The notes: a model not told the origin generated them from the letters alone. A DNA stretch of 39,251 nucleotides from JBBDNV01 sp040877415 (GCA_040877415.1 JBBDNV010000022.1:1-39251); one strand, 5' to 3'. Positions 24,716 through 33,611 are shown, counted from the first letter of the stretch. Translations and numbers: made by a program.

Positions 24716-26254
24716 ATGGCCAAGGCCCCCCAGAACGCGATCTCGCCCACGCGGGCCGAGGACTACCCCGAATGGTACCAGCAGGTGGTGCGCGCCGCCG
24801 ACATGGCCGAGCCGTCGCCGGTCCGCGGCTGCATGGTCATCAAGCCGTGGGGATACGCGATCTGGGAGAACATACAGCGGGCGCTCGACGGATTGTTCAA
24901 AGAGACCGGGCACGTCAACGCGTACTTTCCCCTGTTCATTCCGCTCAGCTACCTGGAGAAAGAAGCCGAGCACGTCGAGGGTTTTGCCAAGGAATGCGCC
25001 GTCGTGACGCACCATCGGCTGGAAGCGGGGCCCGACGGCCGCCTCGTGCCCACCGGCAAGCTCGAAGAGCCGCTGGTCGTGCGCCCCACGAGCGAGACGA
25101 TCATCGGCGCCATGTACGCCCGCTGGGTCAAGTCGTATCGCGACCTGCCGATCTTGATCAATCAATGGGCCAACGTGGTGCGCTGGGAGCTGCGCCCGCG
25201 GATGTTTCTGCGGACGACCGAGTTTCTTTGGCAGGAAGGCCATACGGCCCACGCCACGCGGGCCGAAGCCGAAGAGGAAACGCACAAGATGCTCGGCGTC
25301 TATGCGACGTTCGCCGAAAAGTACCTGGCCATGCCGGTCATTCGCGGCGAAAAGACCGCCGGCGAACGCTTTCCCGGGGCGGTTCACACCTACAGCATCG
25401 AGGCGATGATGCAGGACCGCAAGGCGCTGCAATCCGGCACGTCGCATTTCCTGGGGCAGAATTTTTCAAAAGCCCAGGGCATCAAGTATCTTTCGAGCGA
25501 GGGGCGCGAGGAGTTTGCCTGGACCACCTCCTGGGGCGTTTCGACGCGGTTGGTCGGAGCCCTGATCATGACGCACGGCGACGACGACGGACTCGTGCTG
25601 CCGCCGCGGCTGGCTCCGCAGCACGCCGTCATCCTGCCGATTTACCGCAACGACGAGGAAAGCGGGCCCGTGCTCGAGTACTGCCGGAAACTGCACAGTG
25701 AGCTCGCCGCGCGTGCGTACGACGGCGCGCCGGTGCGTGCGCAGGTCGACGATCGCGACATGCCGCGGGCCGACAAGAAATGGCAGCACGTCAAGCGCGG
25801 CGTGCCAATCATCGTCGAAGTCGGGCCGCGCGACATCACCGGCGACACGTTGATGCCCAAGCGGCGCGACGCGACGCCGGGCGAAAAGAAACCGGCGATT
25901 CCGCGCGGCCAATTCGTCGCCGAGCTGGAAAGCGAATTGGCAGCGATGCAGCAGAACCTGTTCGACCGCGCACGGGCGCACCGCAAGGCCAACACGCGGA
26001 CGATTGACAAACTCGACGAGTTCGAGGCGTTCTTCACTCCCCAAAACGCCGACAAGCCGGAGATTCACGGCGGGTTCGCGATCTGCCACGTCGTCGAGGG
26101 CCCCAAGACCGACGAAATCCTGGCCCGGCACAAAGTGACAATCCGCTGCGTGCCGCTCGCGGACGAACCAGGCTTCGAATCCGAAACGCCCGGCAAGTGC
26201 ATCTTCACCGGCCAGCCGACCACGGTGCGAGCCTTGTTTGCCAAAGCGTACTGA
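24716..26254 (+). CDS. proS: Prolyl-tRNA synthetase, archaeal/eukaryal-type
   Basis: This class II synthetase charges tRNA-Pro. The 512-residue protein is the ProS3 (archaeal/eukaryal-like) form without the bacterial editing insertion. Motif 2 is visible as NVVRWELRPRMFLRTTEFLW followed by QEGHTAH, and motif 3 as LIMTHGDDDGLVLPPRLAP. VVRPTSETIIGAMYARWVKS is also typical. The anticodon-binding domain follows at about 300-400, and the C-terminal domain ends ALFAKAY, with the terminal tyrosine usual in this form. The ribosome site is strong (AGGAG, 5 bases from ATG). It is first in a rightward series; a weak terminator-like hairpin separates it from the DUF4416 gene. Confidence 0.96.
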   Translation: MAKAPQNAISPTRAEDYPEWYQQVVRAADMAEPSPVRGCMVIKPWGYAIWENIQRALDGLFKETGHVNAYFPLFIPLSYLEKEAEHVEGFAKECAVVTHHRLEAGPDGRLVPTGKLEEPLVVRPTSETIIGAMYARWVKSYRDLPILINQWANVVRWELRPRMFLRTTEFLWQEGHTAHATRAEAEEETHKMLGVYATFAEKYLAMPVIRGEKTAGERFPGAVHTYSIEAMMQDRKALQSGTSHFLGQNFSKAQGIKYLSSEGREEFAWTTSWGVSTRLVGALIMTHGDDDGLVLPPRLAPQHAVILPIYRNDEESGPVLEYCRKLHSELAARAYDGAPVRAQVDDRDMPRADKKWQHVKRGVPIIVEVGPRDITGDTLMPKRRDATPGEKKPAIPRGQFVAELESELAAMQQNLFDRARAHRKANTRTIDKLDEFEAFFTPQNADKPEIHGGFAICHVVEGPKTDEILARHKVTIRCVPLADEPGFESETPGKCIFTGQPTTVRALFAKAY

Positions 26255-26299
26255 ACGGAAGCATGAAGGATGAAAGACGCAGCGCTTAGCTCGTCGGTC

Positions 26300-26316
26300 A
26301 GCACCGGTGCTTTTTT
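26300..26316 (+). terminator. Short palindrome plus T-run after proS
   Basis: AGCACCGGTGCT (26300-26311) is a perfect palindrome running into six T residues (26311-26316). The stem is only 4 bp with a CCGG loop, so termination would be weak. It is 46 bases after the proS stop and may act with the GGATGAA/TTCATCC pairing around it. Confidence 0.4.
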
Positions 26317-26317
26317 A

Positions 26318-26345
26318 TTCATCCTTCATCCTTCATCCTTCATCC
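26318..26345 (+). repeat. Four tandem copies of TTCATCC
   Basis: Exact 7-base units start at 26318, 26325, 26332 and 26339, ending just 9 bases before the DUF4416 ATG. The complement, ATGAAGGATGAA, lies at 26263-26274, so the repeats can fold back on the proS 3' side. Unit length is not a multiple of three, so gain or loss of a unit would shift any frame running through it. Confidence 0.85.
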
Positions 26346-26354
26346 TTTAGTCCC

Positions 26355-26903
26355 ATGGGTGCCATTTCCCAGCCGCAATCCGTTCTGTTGATTCTGGCGG
26401 CGTTCAGCCGGCATGCGGCGGCGCTTGAGTGGGCACGAGAAAGGGCTGCTTTCGCGTGGGGGCCGGTGGCGATTGCCAGCGAGCGATTCGCCTTCGACGC
26501 GACCGATTACTACGAGCCGACGATGGGCGCAGACATCGAAAAGTGTTTTTTCGCCTTCGAGCGGCTCGTCGATCCGGGCACGCTGGCCGAGCTCAAATGG
26601 CAGACAAACGCCTGGGAGGCAGAGTATGCTCTAGATGGAGGGCATGCGGAGCCGCGCCCGCTGAATCTCGACCCTGGTTATCTCACGCAGGCCAAGCTGG
26701 TGTTGGCATCGACCAAGGATCACGCGCATCGCATTTACCTGTCGCGCGGCATCTTTGCCGAGGTGACGTTGTATTACAAAGACCGCCGCTGGCACGAGCG
26801 CGACTGGACGTTCGCCGATTATCGTCGGGCGGACTATCAGCGTTTCTTTTCCCAGTGCCGGGAATACTTGCGCGCGGGCCGGCGGGAGGGCGGAGGGTCA
26901 TGA
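26355..26903 (+). CDS. DUF4416 family protein
   Basis: The 182-residue protein matches DUF4416, a family of unknown function. The recognisable stretches are FAFDATDYYEPTMGADIEKC, then FERLVDPGTLAELKWQTNAW, the PLNLDPGYLTQAKLVLASTK core, and HRIYLSRGIFAEVTLYYKDR. No signal peptide or membrane span is present. ATG 26355 (MGAISQPQSVL) gives the family N-terminus. A GTG at 26307 in frame would add 16 residues encoded by the TTCATCC repeats, which I reject as the start. Its stop overlaps the next start as ATGA, so it is coupled to the WecA-like gene, suggesting a link to envelope polysaccharide. Confidence 0.88.
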   Translation: MGAISQPQSVLLILAAFSRHAAALEWARERAAFAWGPVAIASERFAFDATDYYEPTMGADIEKCFFAFERLVDPGTLAELKWQTNAWEAEYALDGGHAEPRPLNLDPGYLTQAKLVLASTKDHAHRIYLSRGIFAEVTLYYKDRRWHERDWTFADYRRADYQRFFSQCREYLRAGRREGGGS

Positions 26904-28057
26904 ATTGGCTTGTCGCCGCGGCCGCCCTGCCGAGCCTGATCACCAGCTTCGCGCTGGGCTTCGCGCTGCGCAAAGTCGCGCCCTGGTGGGGACTGGTCGA
27001 CCGGCCGGGCCACCGCAAAGTACACGCCGAGCCGACGCCGTTTGGCGGAGGACTGGCGATCTGGTCCGCGGTGGTCTTGCCGTTGGGCTTGGCCCAGATC
27101 GCGCTTGAGATTTGGAACCGCGGTTACCGCGACGATCCGGATTCGGCCGGGCTCGATGGGTCGGCGTTGGGAGCGTGGGGAACGGCGCTCGTGGAGTTCA
27201 TCGAGCCGCATTTGCCGGGACTGGTCGAGCAATCGCGCGATCTGTGGTTCTTTTTGGCGGCGGCCACCGTGTTGATGTGCCTGGGCCTGGTGGACGACGT
27301 GCGCAAGCTCGATTGGCGGGTGCGGCTGGCTGTGCAGTTCGTCGTGGCCGCGGCGGTCGTGTTTGGCCGCGGTTGGACCCTGACGCTTTTTATCCACGCG
27401 CCGGCGCTGACCGGCGTGCTGAGCGTGGTGTGGATCGTGGGACTGGTGAATTCGTTTAATATGCTCGACAACATGGACGGCCTGGCCGGCGGCGTGGCGG
27501 CCATCGCCGCGGTGCTCGTGGCGATCGTCATGCTGCTCGTGCCCGAAACGGCCCAGCAGCCGCAATTGTTCGTGGCGGGATTCCTGTTCTTGCTGGTCGG
27601 CGCGCTGGTGGGATTCTTGTTTCACAACCGGCCGCCGGCGCGTCTTTTCATGGGCGACGCGGGGAGTTACTTTGTCGGTTTTTGCCTGGCGGTGATGACG
27701 ATTCTGGCGACGTTTACGGGGCACGGACTGCCGCGGCACTCGATCCTGATTCCTTTATGCGTATTGGCCGTGCCCCTGTATGATACGGTGAGCGTGGTTT
27801 GCATCCGGCTGCGAGCCGGCAGGAGCGTGTTCGAGGGGGATACAAGCCATTTTTCGCATCGGCTGGTGGCGCTGGGCCTGACGAAGGGGCAGGCCGTTTT
27901 GACGATCTATTTGACGACCGCGGCCTGCGGCTTGGGCGCGCTGGTATTGCCCCAGGTCGACGTGGCCGGCGCGGTGATCGTCGCGCTGGTGATCGCGTGT
28001 TTGTTGAGCGTGATTGCGATCCTGGAAACGACGGCCCGCCGCAAGATGCGGCCCTGA
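26900..28057 (+). CDS. WecA/MraY-like polyprenyl-phosphate sugar-1-P transferase
   Basis: This 385-residue integral membrane protein belongs to glycosyltransferase family 4, which moves a sugar-1-phosphate (often GlcNAc-1-P) from UDP-sugar to a polyprenyl phosphate and so starts lipid-linked glycan assembly. Catalytic and metal-binding motifs are DD at 132-133 (LGLVDDVRKLDWR), NMLDNMDGLAGG from residue 187, and LFMGDAGSYFVGF. The cytoplasmic HFSHRLVALGLTKGQAV loop is the WecA-type sugar loop. About ten hydrophobic segments are apparent. The N-terminal LVDRPGHRKVHAEPTPFGGG is canonical. ATG 26900 is coupled to the DUF4416 stop and has a GGAGGG ribosome site. Substrate sugar unknown; no symbol assigned. 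Confidence 0.93.
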   Translation: MNWLVAAAALPSLITSFALGFALRKVAPWWGLVDRPGHRKVHAEPTPFGGGLAIWSAVVLPLGLAQIALEIWNRGYRDDPDSAGLDGSALGAWGTALVEFIEPHLPGLVEQSRDLWFFLAAATVLMCLGLVDDVRKLDWRVRLAVQFVVAAAVVFGRGWTLTLFIHAPALTGVLSVVWIVGLVNSFNMLDNMDGLAGGVAAIAAVLVAIVMLLVPETAQQPQLFVAGFLFLLVGALVGFLFHNRPPARLFMGDAGSYFVGFCLAVMTILATFTGHGLPRHSILIPLCVLAVPLYDTVSVVCIRLRAGRSVFEGDTSHFSHRLVALGLTKGQAVLTIYLTTAACGLGALVLPQVDVAGAVIVALVIACLLSVIAILETTARRKMRP

Positions 28058-28146
28058 CGGCGAGCGCGGCTCCGTCGCGGCGCCGAAGCGATCCCTGTTA
28101 AGCCACCCGTCGCACCCCGCGCTGGCTTCCATCCCGCGCGTGATTC

Positions 28147-30444
28147 ATGAAGTCGCCCGGCAAGCAGACCAAGAAGACCGACGCCGAACGAGCCGTGCAG
28201 GTCGCGAGCGGACGCGAGTACGCGCGGCTTGGATTGTTGGCCGTCTTCGTGGCGGTGTGCGTGGCCCGGCCCCTGGTGCCCAGCGAGGCCGTTTCGTGGC
28301 TCGGCGATGGGCATCCGTTCACGATGGCTTTGCTGGTGATCACGGCCTGCTATCTGCTTTTGGCCGTCGAGCGCGGGGGATTCACGCGGCCGTTTCAACT
28401 GGTGGACGCCGCCGTCGCGGCCCTGGTGCTGTTGTGCGTTGCCAGCGCCACCTTGGGGATTCTCGCCACACTGTTCGAAGCCGGCAACAATCAGGAGTTC
28501 AACGATCGCGTCTCCAGCCCACGGCTGGCAATCAACATGCTCTGGGAATGGGTCGCCCTGGGATTGGTGTATTTCCTGGCCCGACAACTGATTGCCAGTT
28601 CGCTCGAGTCGCGCGCCCTGGTGGCCGCGATGATTGGGCTGGCCGTGGTGCTCTCCGCGTTCGGCGTTTTCCAGGTATTTGTGTCGCTGCCGGCCGAGCG
28701 AGCGGCATACGTGGAAAATCCCGACGCGGTACTGCGTGAGCTCGGGCAATGGTATCCGCCGGAGTCGCCGGAGCGGGCTCGTTTCGAAGACCGGCTCAAC
28801 AGCACCGAGCCCTTGGCCACCTTCGCGCTGGCGAATTCGCTGGCCGGCTATTTGGCGCCCTGGCTCGTCGTGGCACTGGGCGTCACATGGAACATAGTCG
28901 AGAGCCGCGCCGGCGGGCACTCAACCCGGCCGAATCCGCGGCGGGGGGCGACGTGGACGGCGCGCGTGGCGGGACTGGCCGTTTGCCTCGCGGCGATCTT
29001 GATTTGCCTGGTGCTCACCAAAAGCCGCAGCGCCTATATGGCGCTGGCGGTCGGCCTGGTGCTGTTGCCCCTTTCGAGCAGGGCATGGGCGATCAATGGG
29101 CGGTTGATCGCGGCGGCCGGAGTCGTGCTGGCGCTTGCGTTTGGCGTCGCCGTGGCCGCCGGAGGGCTCGACGCCGAAGTGCTTACCGAAGCGTCGAAAT
29201 CGCTCGAATTCCGGTGGCAGTATTGGCAGGCGACACTGGACATGATCGCCCAATTTCCGGTTTTCGGCGTCGGTCCAGGGGAATTTCAGGACTACTACAC
29301 GCAGTTCAAGCTGCCCGAAGCCAGCGAAGAGGTGCGCGATCCGCACAATTTCCTGTTGGAAGTGTGGGCCACCGCCGGGACGCCGGCCTTTTTGGCGCTG
29401 GTGGTCGTCCTGGCCAGCTTCGCCTGGCAGAGCTGGGAGTCGTCGGTCCGGGGCGCCTTAGCGCCTGACGGCGCGGCCGGCAAGTCCAGGTCGTCGAGAG
29501 AAACGATCGGATGGGTGGCCGCGGGCGCCGCGATCGGGATCGTGTTTGCGTTTGGCATCGGTCCGGCGTTTGGATTTTCTTTGTCCATCGGCCAGTTGGC
29601 CGGCGGGCTGGCGATCGGCGCGGCCGTGCTGGCGATCTTGTGGCCGTGGGTCTCGGCGGGAAACTTGCCGCCGGGTTTGCCGGCCCTGGGAGTGCTGGTG
29701 CTGGCAATCAACCTGTTGGCCGCCGGCGGCTTTACATTTCCCGGCGTGGCCGGCACGTTTTGGATGCTGCTGGCGCTGGGTCTGAACGCGCGCCCGCTTG
29801 CCGCGCGCGCGGAGCCGGCTGCCGGCGAGACGCGGCGGTTGGCGCCGGCCGCGGCCTTGGGAATCACGATCGCGGCGGCGGTGGCCTGTTACAGCACGGC
29901 TTTTCAGCCGGTGCTGGCAAGCCGCGTCGCGCTGGCCAGGGCCGCCGACGAGCAACAGACGGACGAGGGCCGCTTCGCCGCGCTGCTGGAAGCGGCCGAT
30001 GCCGATCCGTTTTCCGCCGAACCGTGGATGGCCGTGGGCCGACTGTGCCTGGTGCACCTGAAGCAGGATCCCCATGGGGACCTGTGGGGCAAGCGGTTCC
30101 TCCGCGCAACCTCGGCCATCGTGTCGCTGCGAGGGCATTCCAGCGCCGCGTGGCGTGAAATCGGCCACTGGCATCGTGAAATCTACGAGGCGGACCCAAA
30201 CCCCGAAATGGCCGACCACATTCTGCAACTCGCGCGCGGCGCCGCGTTCTTATATCCGAACTCGGCGCCGATTCAGGCCGAATATGCCTTGGCGCTCGAT
30301 GAGGTCGGCAAAACCTCGGCCGCCAGGCGCAGCGCGGCCAAAGCTTTGGAGCTGGACGGCAAGACGCCACACGCCGACAAGAAACTGTCTCCCCAGCTCA
30401 AACGGCGCCTCAAAGAGCTGCTTGCTGAAACGAAGCAACCCTGA
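28147..30444 (+). CDS. O-antigen ligase-like membrane protein with C-terminal TPR
   Basis: The 765-residue protein has about a dozen predicted membrane segments, then a soluble tail. The Wzy_C/O-antigen ligase signature is GVGPGEFQDYYTQFKLPEAS near residue 375, then DPHNFLLEVWATAGTPAFLA near 398, including the periplasmic H of the ligase family. In the family this transfers or polymerises lipid-linked glycan at the outer side of the inner membrane. From about residue 600 the sequence has helical TPR-like repeats (RFAALLEAADADPFSAEPWM, LGKTSAARRSAAKALELDGK-like). Such ligase-TPR fusions recur in planctomycetes. It is 89 bases after the WecA-like gene, forming a polysaccharide unit. Confidence 0.87.
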   Translation: MKSPGKQTKKTDAERAVQVASGREYARLGLLAVFVAVCVARPLVPSEAVSWLGDGHPFTMALLVITACYLLLAVERGGFTRPFQLVDAAVAALVLLCVASATLGILATLFEAGNNQEFNDRVSSPRLAINMLWEWVALGLVYFLARQLIASSLESRALVAAMIGLAVVLSAFGVFQVFVSLPAERAAYVENPDAVLRELGQWYPPESPERARFEDRLNSTEPLATFALANSLAGYLAPWLVVALGVTWNIVESRAGGHSTRPNPRRGATWTARVAGLAVCLAAILICLVLTKSRSAYMALAVGLVLLPLSSRAWAINGRLIAAAGVVLALAFGVAVAAGGLDAEVLTEASKSLEFRWQYWQATLDMIAQFPVFGVGPGEFQDYYTQFKLPEASEEVRDPHNFLLEVWATAGTPAFLALVVVLASFAWQSWESSVRGALAPDGAAGKSRSSRETIGWVAAGAAIGIVFAFGIGPAFGFSLSIGQLAGGLAIGAAVLAILWPWVSAGNLPPGLPALGVLVLAINLLAAGGFTFPGVAGTFWMLLALGLNARPLAARAEPAAGETRRLAPAAALGITIAAAVACYSTAFQPVLASRVALARAADEQQTDEGRFAALLEAADADPFSAEPWMAVGRLCLVHLKQDPHGDLWGKRFLRATSAIVSLRGHSSAAWREIGHWHREIYEADPNPEMADHILQLARGAAFLYPNSAPIQAEYALALDEVGKTSAARRSAAKALELDGKTPHADKKLSPQLKRRLKELLAETKQP

Positions 30445-30537
30445 TCTTCGCCCGAGGGGCCTCGGGTGGTAAAATTGGCAAAGCGGACGCGGCGTGCCGT
30501 TTCCCTGGGGGTCCAGCATGATTCGTCGAGGTCGGTC

Positions 30538-31707
30538 GTGAAAGCTCGTTACGTTGTGATGGCCAGCGGACTGGCGGGCGTTGCCATGGGGTTCGGCATC
30601 ACCTGGGCCAATTTCAGCGACGCGCCGCCGCTCGATGTCCCGGAGCTGAGCGGAGTTGCCGGCGCCGGCGCTCGGGGCCAGGTGCCGAAGCTGGTGGTCG
30701 ATGACACGAGCCACGATTTCGGCCTTATCGACCGCCATCACACGGTCCGCCATTCCTTTCGATTCACCAACGTCGGCACCGCCCCGTTGACCCTTAAGCC
30801 GGGCACGACCACCTGCACGGCATGCACGATCGCGGAGCTGAGCAAAGCGGAAGTCGCGCCGGGCGAGACGACGGAAGTCGTCGTCGAGTATTCACCCCGC
30901 ACGGCAAAGCCGGAGTTTCAACAGTATGCGGTCGTCTTGACCAACGATCCCGAGCAGCCGCGGGTGGAGTTGAAAATCATCGGCAGCGTGACCAACCAAT
31001 TCCGCATGTTGCCGGACAGAGTCGTGTTGAGCAACGCGTCGGCCAGCCAGCCGACCACGGCCGAAGTGAGGATTTTTCACTACCTGAGCGACAAGCTGCG
31101 CGTCGTCGACTGCACGTTCGATGACACCCCGTCCGCGTCGTTTTTCGCTGCCACGAGCGAATCGATCCCGCGCGGCGAACTGGAGTTGGACGCGAAAAGC
31201 GGCTGCCGGGTGCTGGTGACGCTCAATCCGGGCTTGCCCTTGGGGCCGTTTCGGCAGACAATCCGCCTCCAGCTCGAAACGGGCAAAAACGGCGAGCGCG
31301 CCGAGTTCGAGGTGCCGATCGAAGGGGCGGTGGCCAGCGACCTTTCGATCGTCGGGCCCGGCTGGCACGGCGCCAGCGGGGTCCTGTCGTTCGACGCGGG
31401 CGTGAAAAGCGACAAAGGCGCCCGGCGCGAGTTGAATTTGCTGGTGCGCGGCGATGCGCGCCGTGACATCAGGATCGAGCCAAAAAAGCTCGATCCGCCG
31501 TGGCTGCTCGTCACGGTGCGCGAGCCGGTGGAACTGAACGAGTCGGTCATCAGAATACCCGTGACCGTTGAAATCCCGCCCGGCAGACCGCCGGCCATTT
31601 ATCTCGGGACGGATCAGGGGAAATTCGGCGAGATCATCCTGGACGTCAAGAATCATCCTGATCTCAAAGAGATTCGCGTGCACGTGTCGTTCGCGATCGG
31701 AGATTAG
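30538..31707 (+). CDS. DUF1573-domain exported or anchored protein
   Basis: The protein has 389 residues from GTG 30538, which has GAGG six bases upstream; an earlier GTG at 30466 or an ATG at 30559 are alternatives. A single hydrophobic segment (about 5-25, VVMASGLAGVAMGFGITWAN) should export or anchor it. A DUF1573 Ig-like domain spans about 53-150 (DDTSHDFGLIDRHHTVRHSF, then RFTNVGTAPLTLKPGTTTCT). C93 and C96 form a CTAC pair at the usual 'CGCT' place. A second beta-rich half resembles another Ig-like repeat. Function of DUF1573 is unknown. The next gene, 85 bases on, encodes a cytochrome lipoprotein, so a role in periplasmic redox assemblies is possible. Confidence 0.83.
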   Translation: MKARYVVMASGLAGVAMGFGITWANFSDAPPLDVPELSGVAGAGARGQVPKLVVDDTSHDFGLIDRHHTVRHSFRFTNVGTAPLTLKPGTTTCTACTIAELSKAEVAPGETTEVVVEYSPRTAKPEFQQYAVVLTNDPEQPRVELKIIGSVTNQFRMLPDRVVLSNASASQPTTAEVRIFHYLSDKLRVVDCTFDDTPSASFFAATSESIPRGELELDAKSGCRVLVTLNPGLPLGPFRQTIRLQLETGKNGERAEFEVPIEGAVASDLSIVGPGWHGASGVLSFDAGVKSDKGARRELNLLVRGDARRDIRIEPKKLDPPWLLVTVREPVELNESVIRIPVTVEIPPGRPPAIYLGTDQGKFGEIILDVKNHPDLKEIRVHVSFAIGD

Positions 31708-31792
31708 TCAATCGCGCTATCGCTGGGCTCTCGGCCGGGTGCGGCAATCGCCCCTTCCGGCCACCAACCTTTTTGGATGGATCCATTTTTCC

Positions 31793-33421
31793 ATGAATAC
31801 CAAGCTTTGGCGTCCTGTTTCGGATTGGGGATGGATGCTGGTCTGCACGTGCGCGCTCAGCTTGGGCTGCGGCGAGGCGCGAGCGCCTGTGGTCACGACG
31901 TCGTTGCCCGCGGGTCCGGCCGCGGCCGACGAGTCATCTTCCGAAGCCGAGGGCGGCGCGCGAGGGGTGGCTCGCGCCGCTGCGTCGCCCGCGGGGCACC
32001 CAGAACCCGAGAAGCCAAAATTCGATCCCATCGAAATCAACGGCCAGTTTTTCGCGGGGTGGGAAAAGCCCAAATTGGCGCTCGTGATGAGCGGCCGCCA
32101 GGATGGCTATCTGGAACCGTGCGGCTGCGCGGGCCGCGACCAGCAAAAGGGCGGCATCAGCCGCCGCGATTCGTTGATCAAAGAGCTCGTGGCGCGCGGC
32201 TGGCCCGTCGTGGCCGTCGACGTCGGCGGGATGGTGCGACGCTTCGGGCGGCAGGCCGAGATCCAGTTTGCCATCTCGGCCGAAGCGCTCAAAAAAATGG
32301 GCTACAGCGCCGTCGGCTTCGGGCCCGACGATTTGCGGCTTTCGGCCGGCGACGTCGTGGCCGCCGTGGCCGGCACCGACCCCGACGACAGCACCATCTT
32401 TGTGTCGGCCAACGTGAGCCTCTTCGACCTGACGCCCAAAACCCGGATCATCGAAGCCGGCGGCATGAAGCTGGGCGTCACGTCCGTGTTGGGCCAAGAG
32501 TACCAAGAGCGGATCAACAACGACGAAGTCAGCATGCAGCCGGCTGCCGAAGCGCTCAAAAAGGTCGTGGGCGAGTTGGCCGAATGCGACGCGCGGATTC
32601 TGCTCGCCCATGCGACGCTCGCCGAATCGAAGGCGCTGGCGCGGCAGTTTCCCGAGTTCGACTTCGTCGTGACCGCCGACGGCCCCGACATTCCGCCCGC
32701 CGAGCCGGAGAAAATCGAGGACACGAAAACGCGGCTGATCGAAATCGCGCCCAAGGCGATGTACGTGATCGTGGCCGGCTTTTACGACGATCGCGAGCGA
32801 CCGGTGCGGTTCCAGCGCGTGGCGCTCGACTCGCGCTATCCCGATTCGCCCGACATGAAGAGCCTGATGGCCAAGTACCAGGACCAGTTGCAGCAGCTCG
32901 GCTGGGAAGGGGTGGGGATCAAAAGCGTGCCGCATCCACGAGCCCAGCAAGGGGGCGAGCTGGCCGGCAAGTTCGCCGGCGCCGCCAGTTGCCAGGAGTG
33001 CCATCCCACGACCTTTGGCATTTGGAGCAAAACGCCGCACGCGCGCGCCACCGAAACCTTGACCAGGCTCGATCCGCCCCGGCAATACGACGCGGAGTGC
33101 ATCAGTTGCCATTCGACCGGCTGGAACCCGCAGGACTACTTCCCCTACACGAGCGGTTTCGACAGCCTGGAGACGACGCCGCTGTTGGCCGGCAATCAAT
33201 GCGAGAATTGCCACGGTCCGGCGGCGGCACACATCGCCGCCGAAAAGGGGCGCAACCGGGTAAGAAAGGAAGCCGAGCGCGAGGCGCTGAAGTTGACCGC
33301 GGCTTTCGCCTTGGAAAACGTGTGCATCAAGTGCCACGACCACGACAACAGCCCCGAGTTTAACGCCAAGACTTTTGAGAGCCACTACTGGCCCAAAGTC
33401 GAGCACAAGGGCAAGCGGTAG
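31793..33421 (+). CDS. Phosphoesterase-like/tetrahaem cytochrome c lipoprotein
   Basis: The 542-residue protein begins with a signal peptide ending LSLGCGEA, C26 being the probable lipidated residue (imperfect lipobox). A low-complexity linker leads to a 5'-nucleotidase-like domain (about 80-370). It carries the EPCGCAGRDQQKGGISRRDS motif with C110 and C112, VVAVDVGGMV and FVSANVSLFD. A cytochrome c554-like C-terminal part has four CxxCH haem sites at 400 (CQECH), 436 (CISCH), 470 (CENCH) and 511 (CIKCH). It should sit outside the inner membrane and carry electrons. Whether the N-domain is catalytic is unknown, since typical HN(H/E) metal ligands are not obvious. It follows the DUF1573 gene. 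Confidence 0.88.
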   Translation: MNTKLWRPVSDWGWMLVCTCALSLGCGEARAPVVTTSLPAGPAAADESSSEAEGGARGVARAAASPAGHPEPEKPKFDPIEINGQFFAGWEKPKLALVMSGRQDGYLEPCGCAGRDQQKGGISRRDSLIKELVARGWPVVAVDVGGMVRRFGRQAEIQFAISAEALKKMGYSAVGFGPDDLRLSAGDVVAAVAGTDPDDSTIFVSANVSLFDLTPKTRIIEAGGMKLGVTSVLGQEYQERINNDEVSMQPAAEALKKVVGELAECDARILLAHATLAESKALARQFPEFDFVVTADGPDIPPAEPEKIEDTKTRLIEIAPKAMYVIVAGFYDDRERPVRFQRVALDSRYPDSPDMKSLMAKYQDQLQQLGWEGVGIKSVPHPRAQQGGELAGKFAGAASCQECHPTTFGIWSKTPHARATETLTRLDPPRQYDAECISCHSTGWNPQDYFPYTSGFDSLETTPLLAGNQCENCHGPAAAHIAAEKGRNRVRKEAEREALKLTAAFALENVCIKCHDHDNSPEFNAKTFESHYWPKVEHKGKR

Positions 33422-33561
33422 GTCAGGGATCTTGCCCTGACATCTGTCACCGCCATGCCCGTAGCGCCGGGTGCCACGCTCACGCTTGTGTGACCATGCC
33501 GAATCGTAGTCGCGTGTCACGCTCTCACGTAGCCATTTCAGGGATTCGGAAAGTTGTGCGT
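33422..33561. repeat. Intergenic palindromes between cytochrome and higB-like genes
   Basis: GTCAGGG (33422-33428) pairs with CCCTGAC (33435-33441) with a 6-base loop but no T-run. At 33471-33500 is GTGCCACGCTCACGCTTGTG, related to the reverse complement of 24591-24620. The 12-mer TGCCCTGACATC at 33433-33444 recurs after the toxin-antitoxin genes at 34334-34345. No gene is seen. Confidence 0.5.
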
Positions 33562-33599
33562 TTGACGCGAATAGGGCAATATAATAACATTACTATATT
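33562..33599 (+). promoter_or_regulatory. Promoter and palindromic operator of the HigB/HigA-like module
   Basis: TTGACG (33562-33567) and TAACAT (33585-33590) lie 17 bases apart. The AT-rich palindrome AATATAATAAC/ATTACTATATT (33578-33599, 9 of 11 pairs matching) covers the -10 box. It is the obvious target for the HTH antitoxin to repress the operon. Confidence 0.6.
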
Positions 33600-33611
33600 C
33601 GGGGAGGGGGG

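Noticed and set aside
26307..26354. Alternative GTG start of DUF4416 through the TTCATCC repeats
   Set aside because: Added residues are low complexity and unlike the family N-terminus; kept only as a phase-variation idea.
33422..33441. Terminator after the cytochrome gene
   Set aside because: GTCAGGG/CCCTGAC forms a stem but no T-run follows, and the sequence recurs after the toxin-antitoxin genes, so it is listed as a repeat.
31934..33520. 528-codon minus-strand open frame opposite the cytochrome gene
   Set aside because: The plus strand carries four in-phase CxxCH motifs and a signal peptide, so this one is a shadow.
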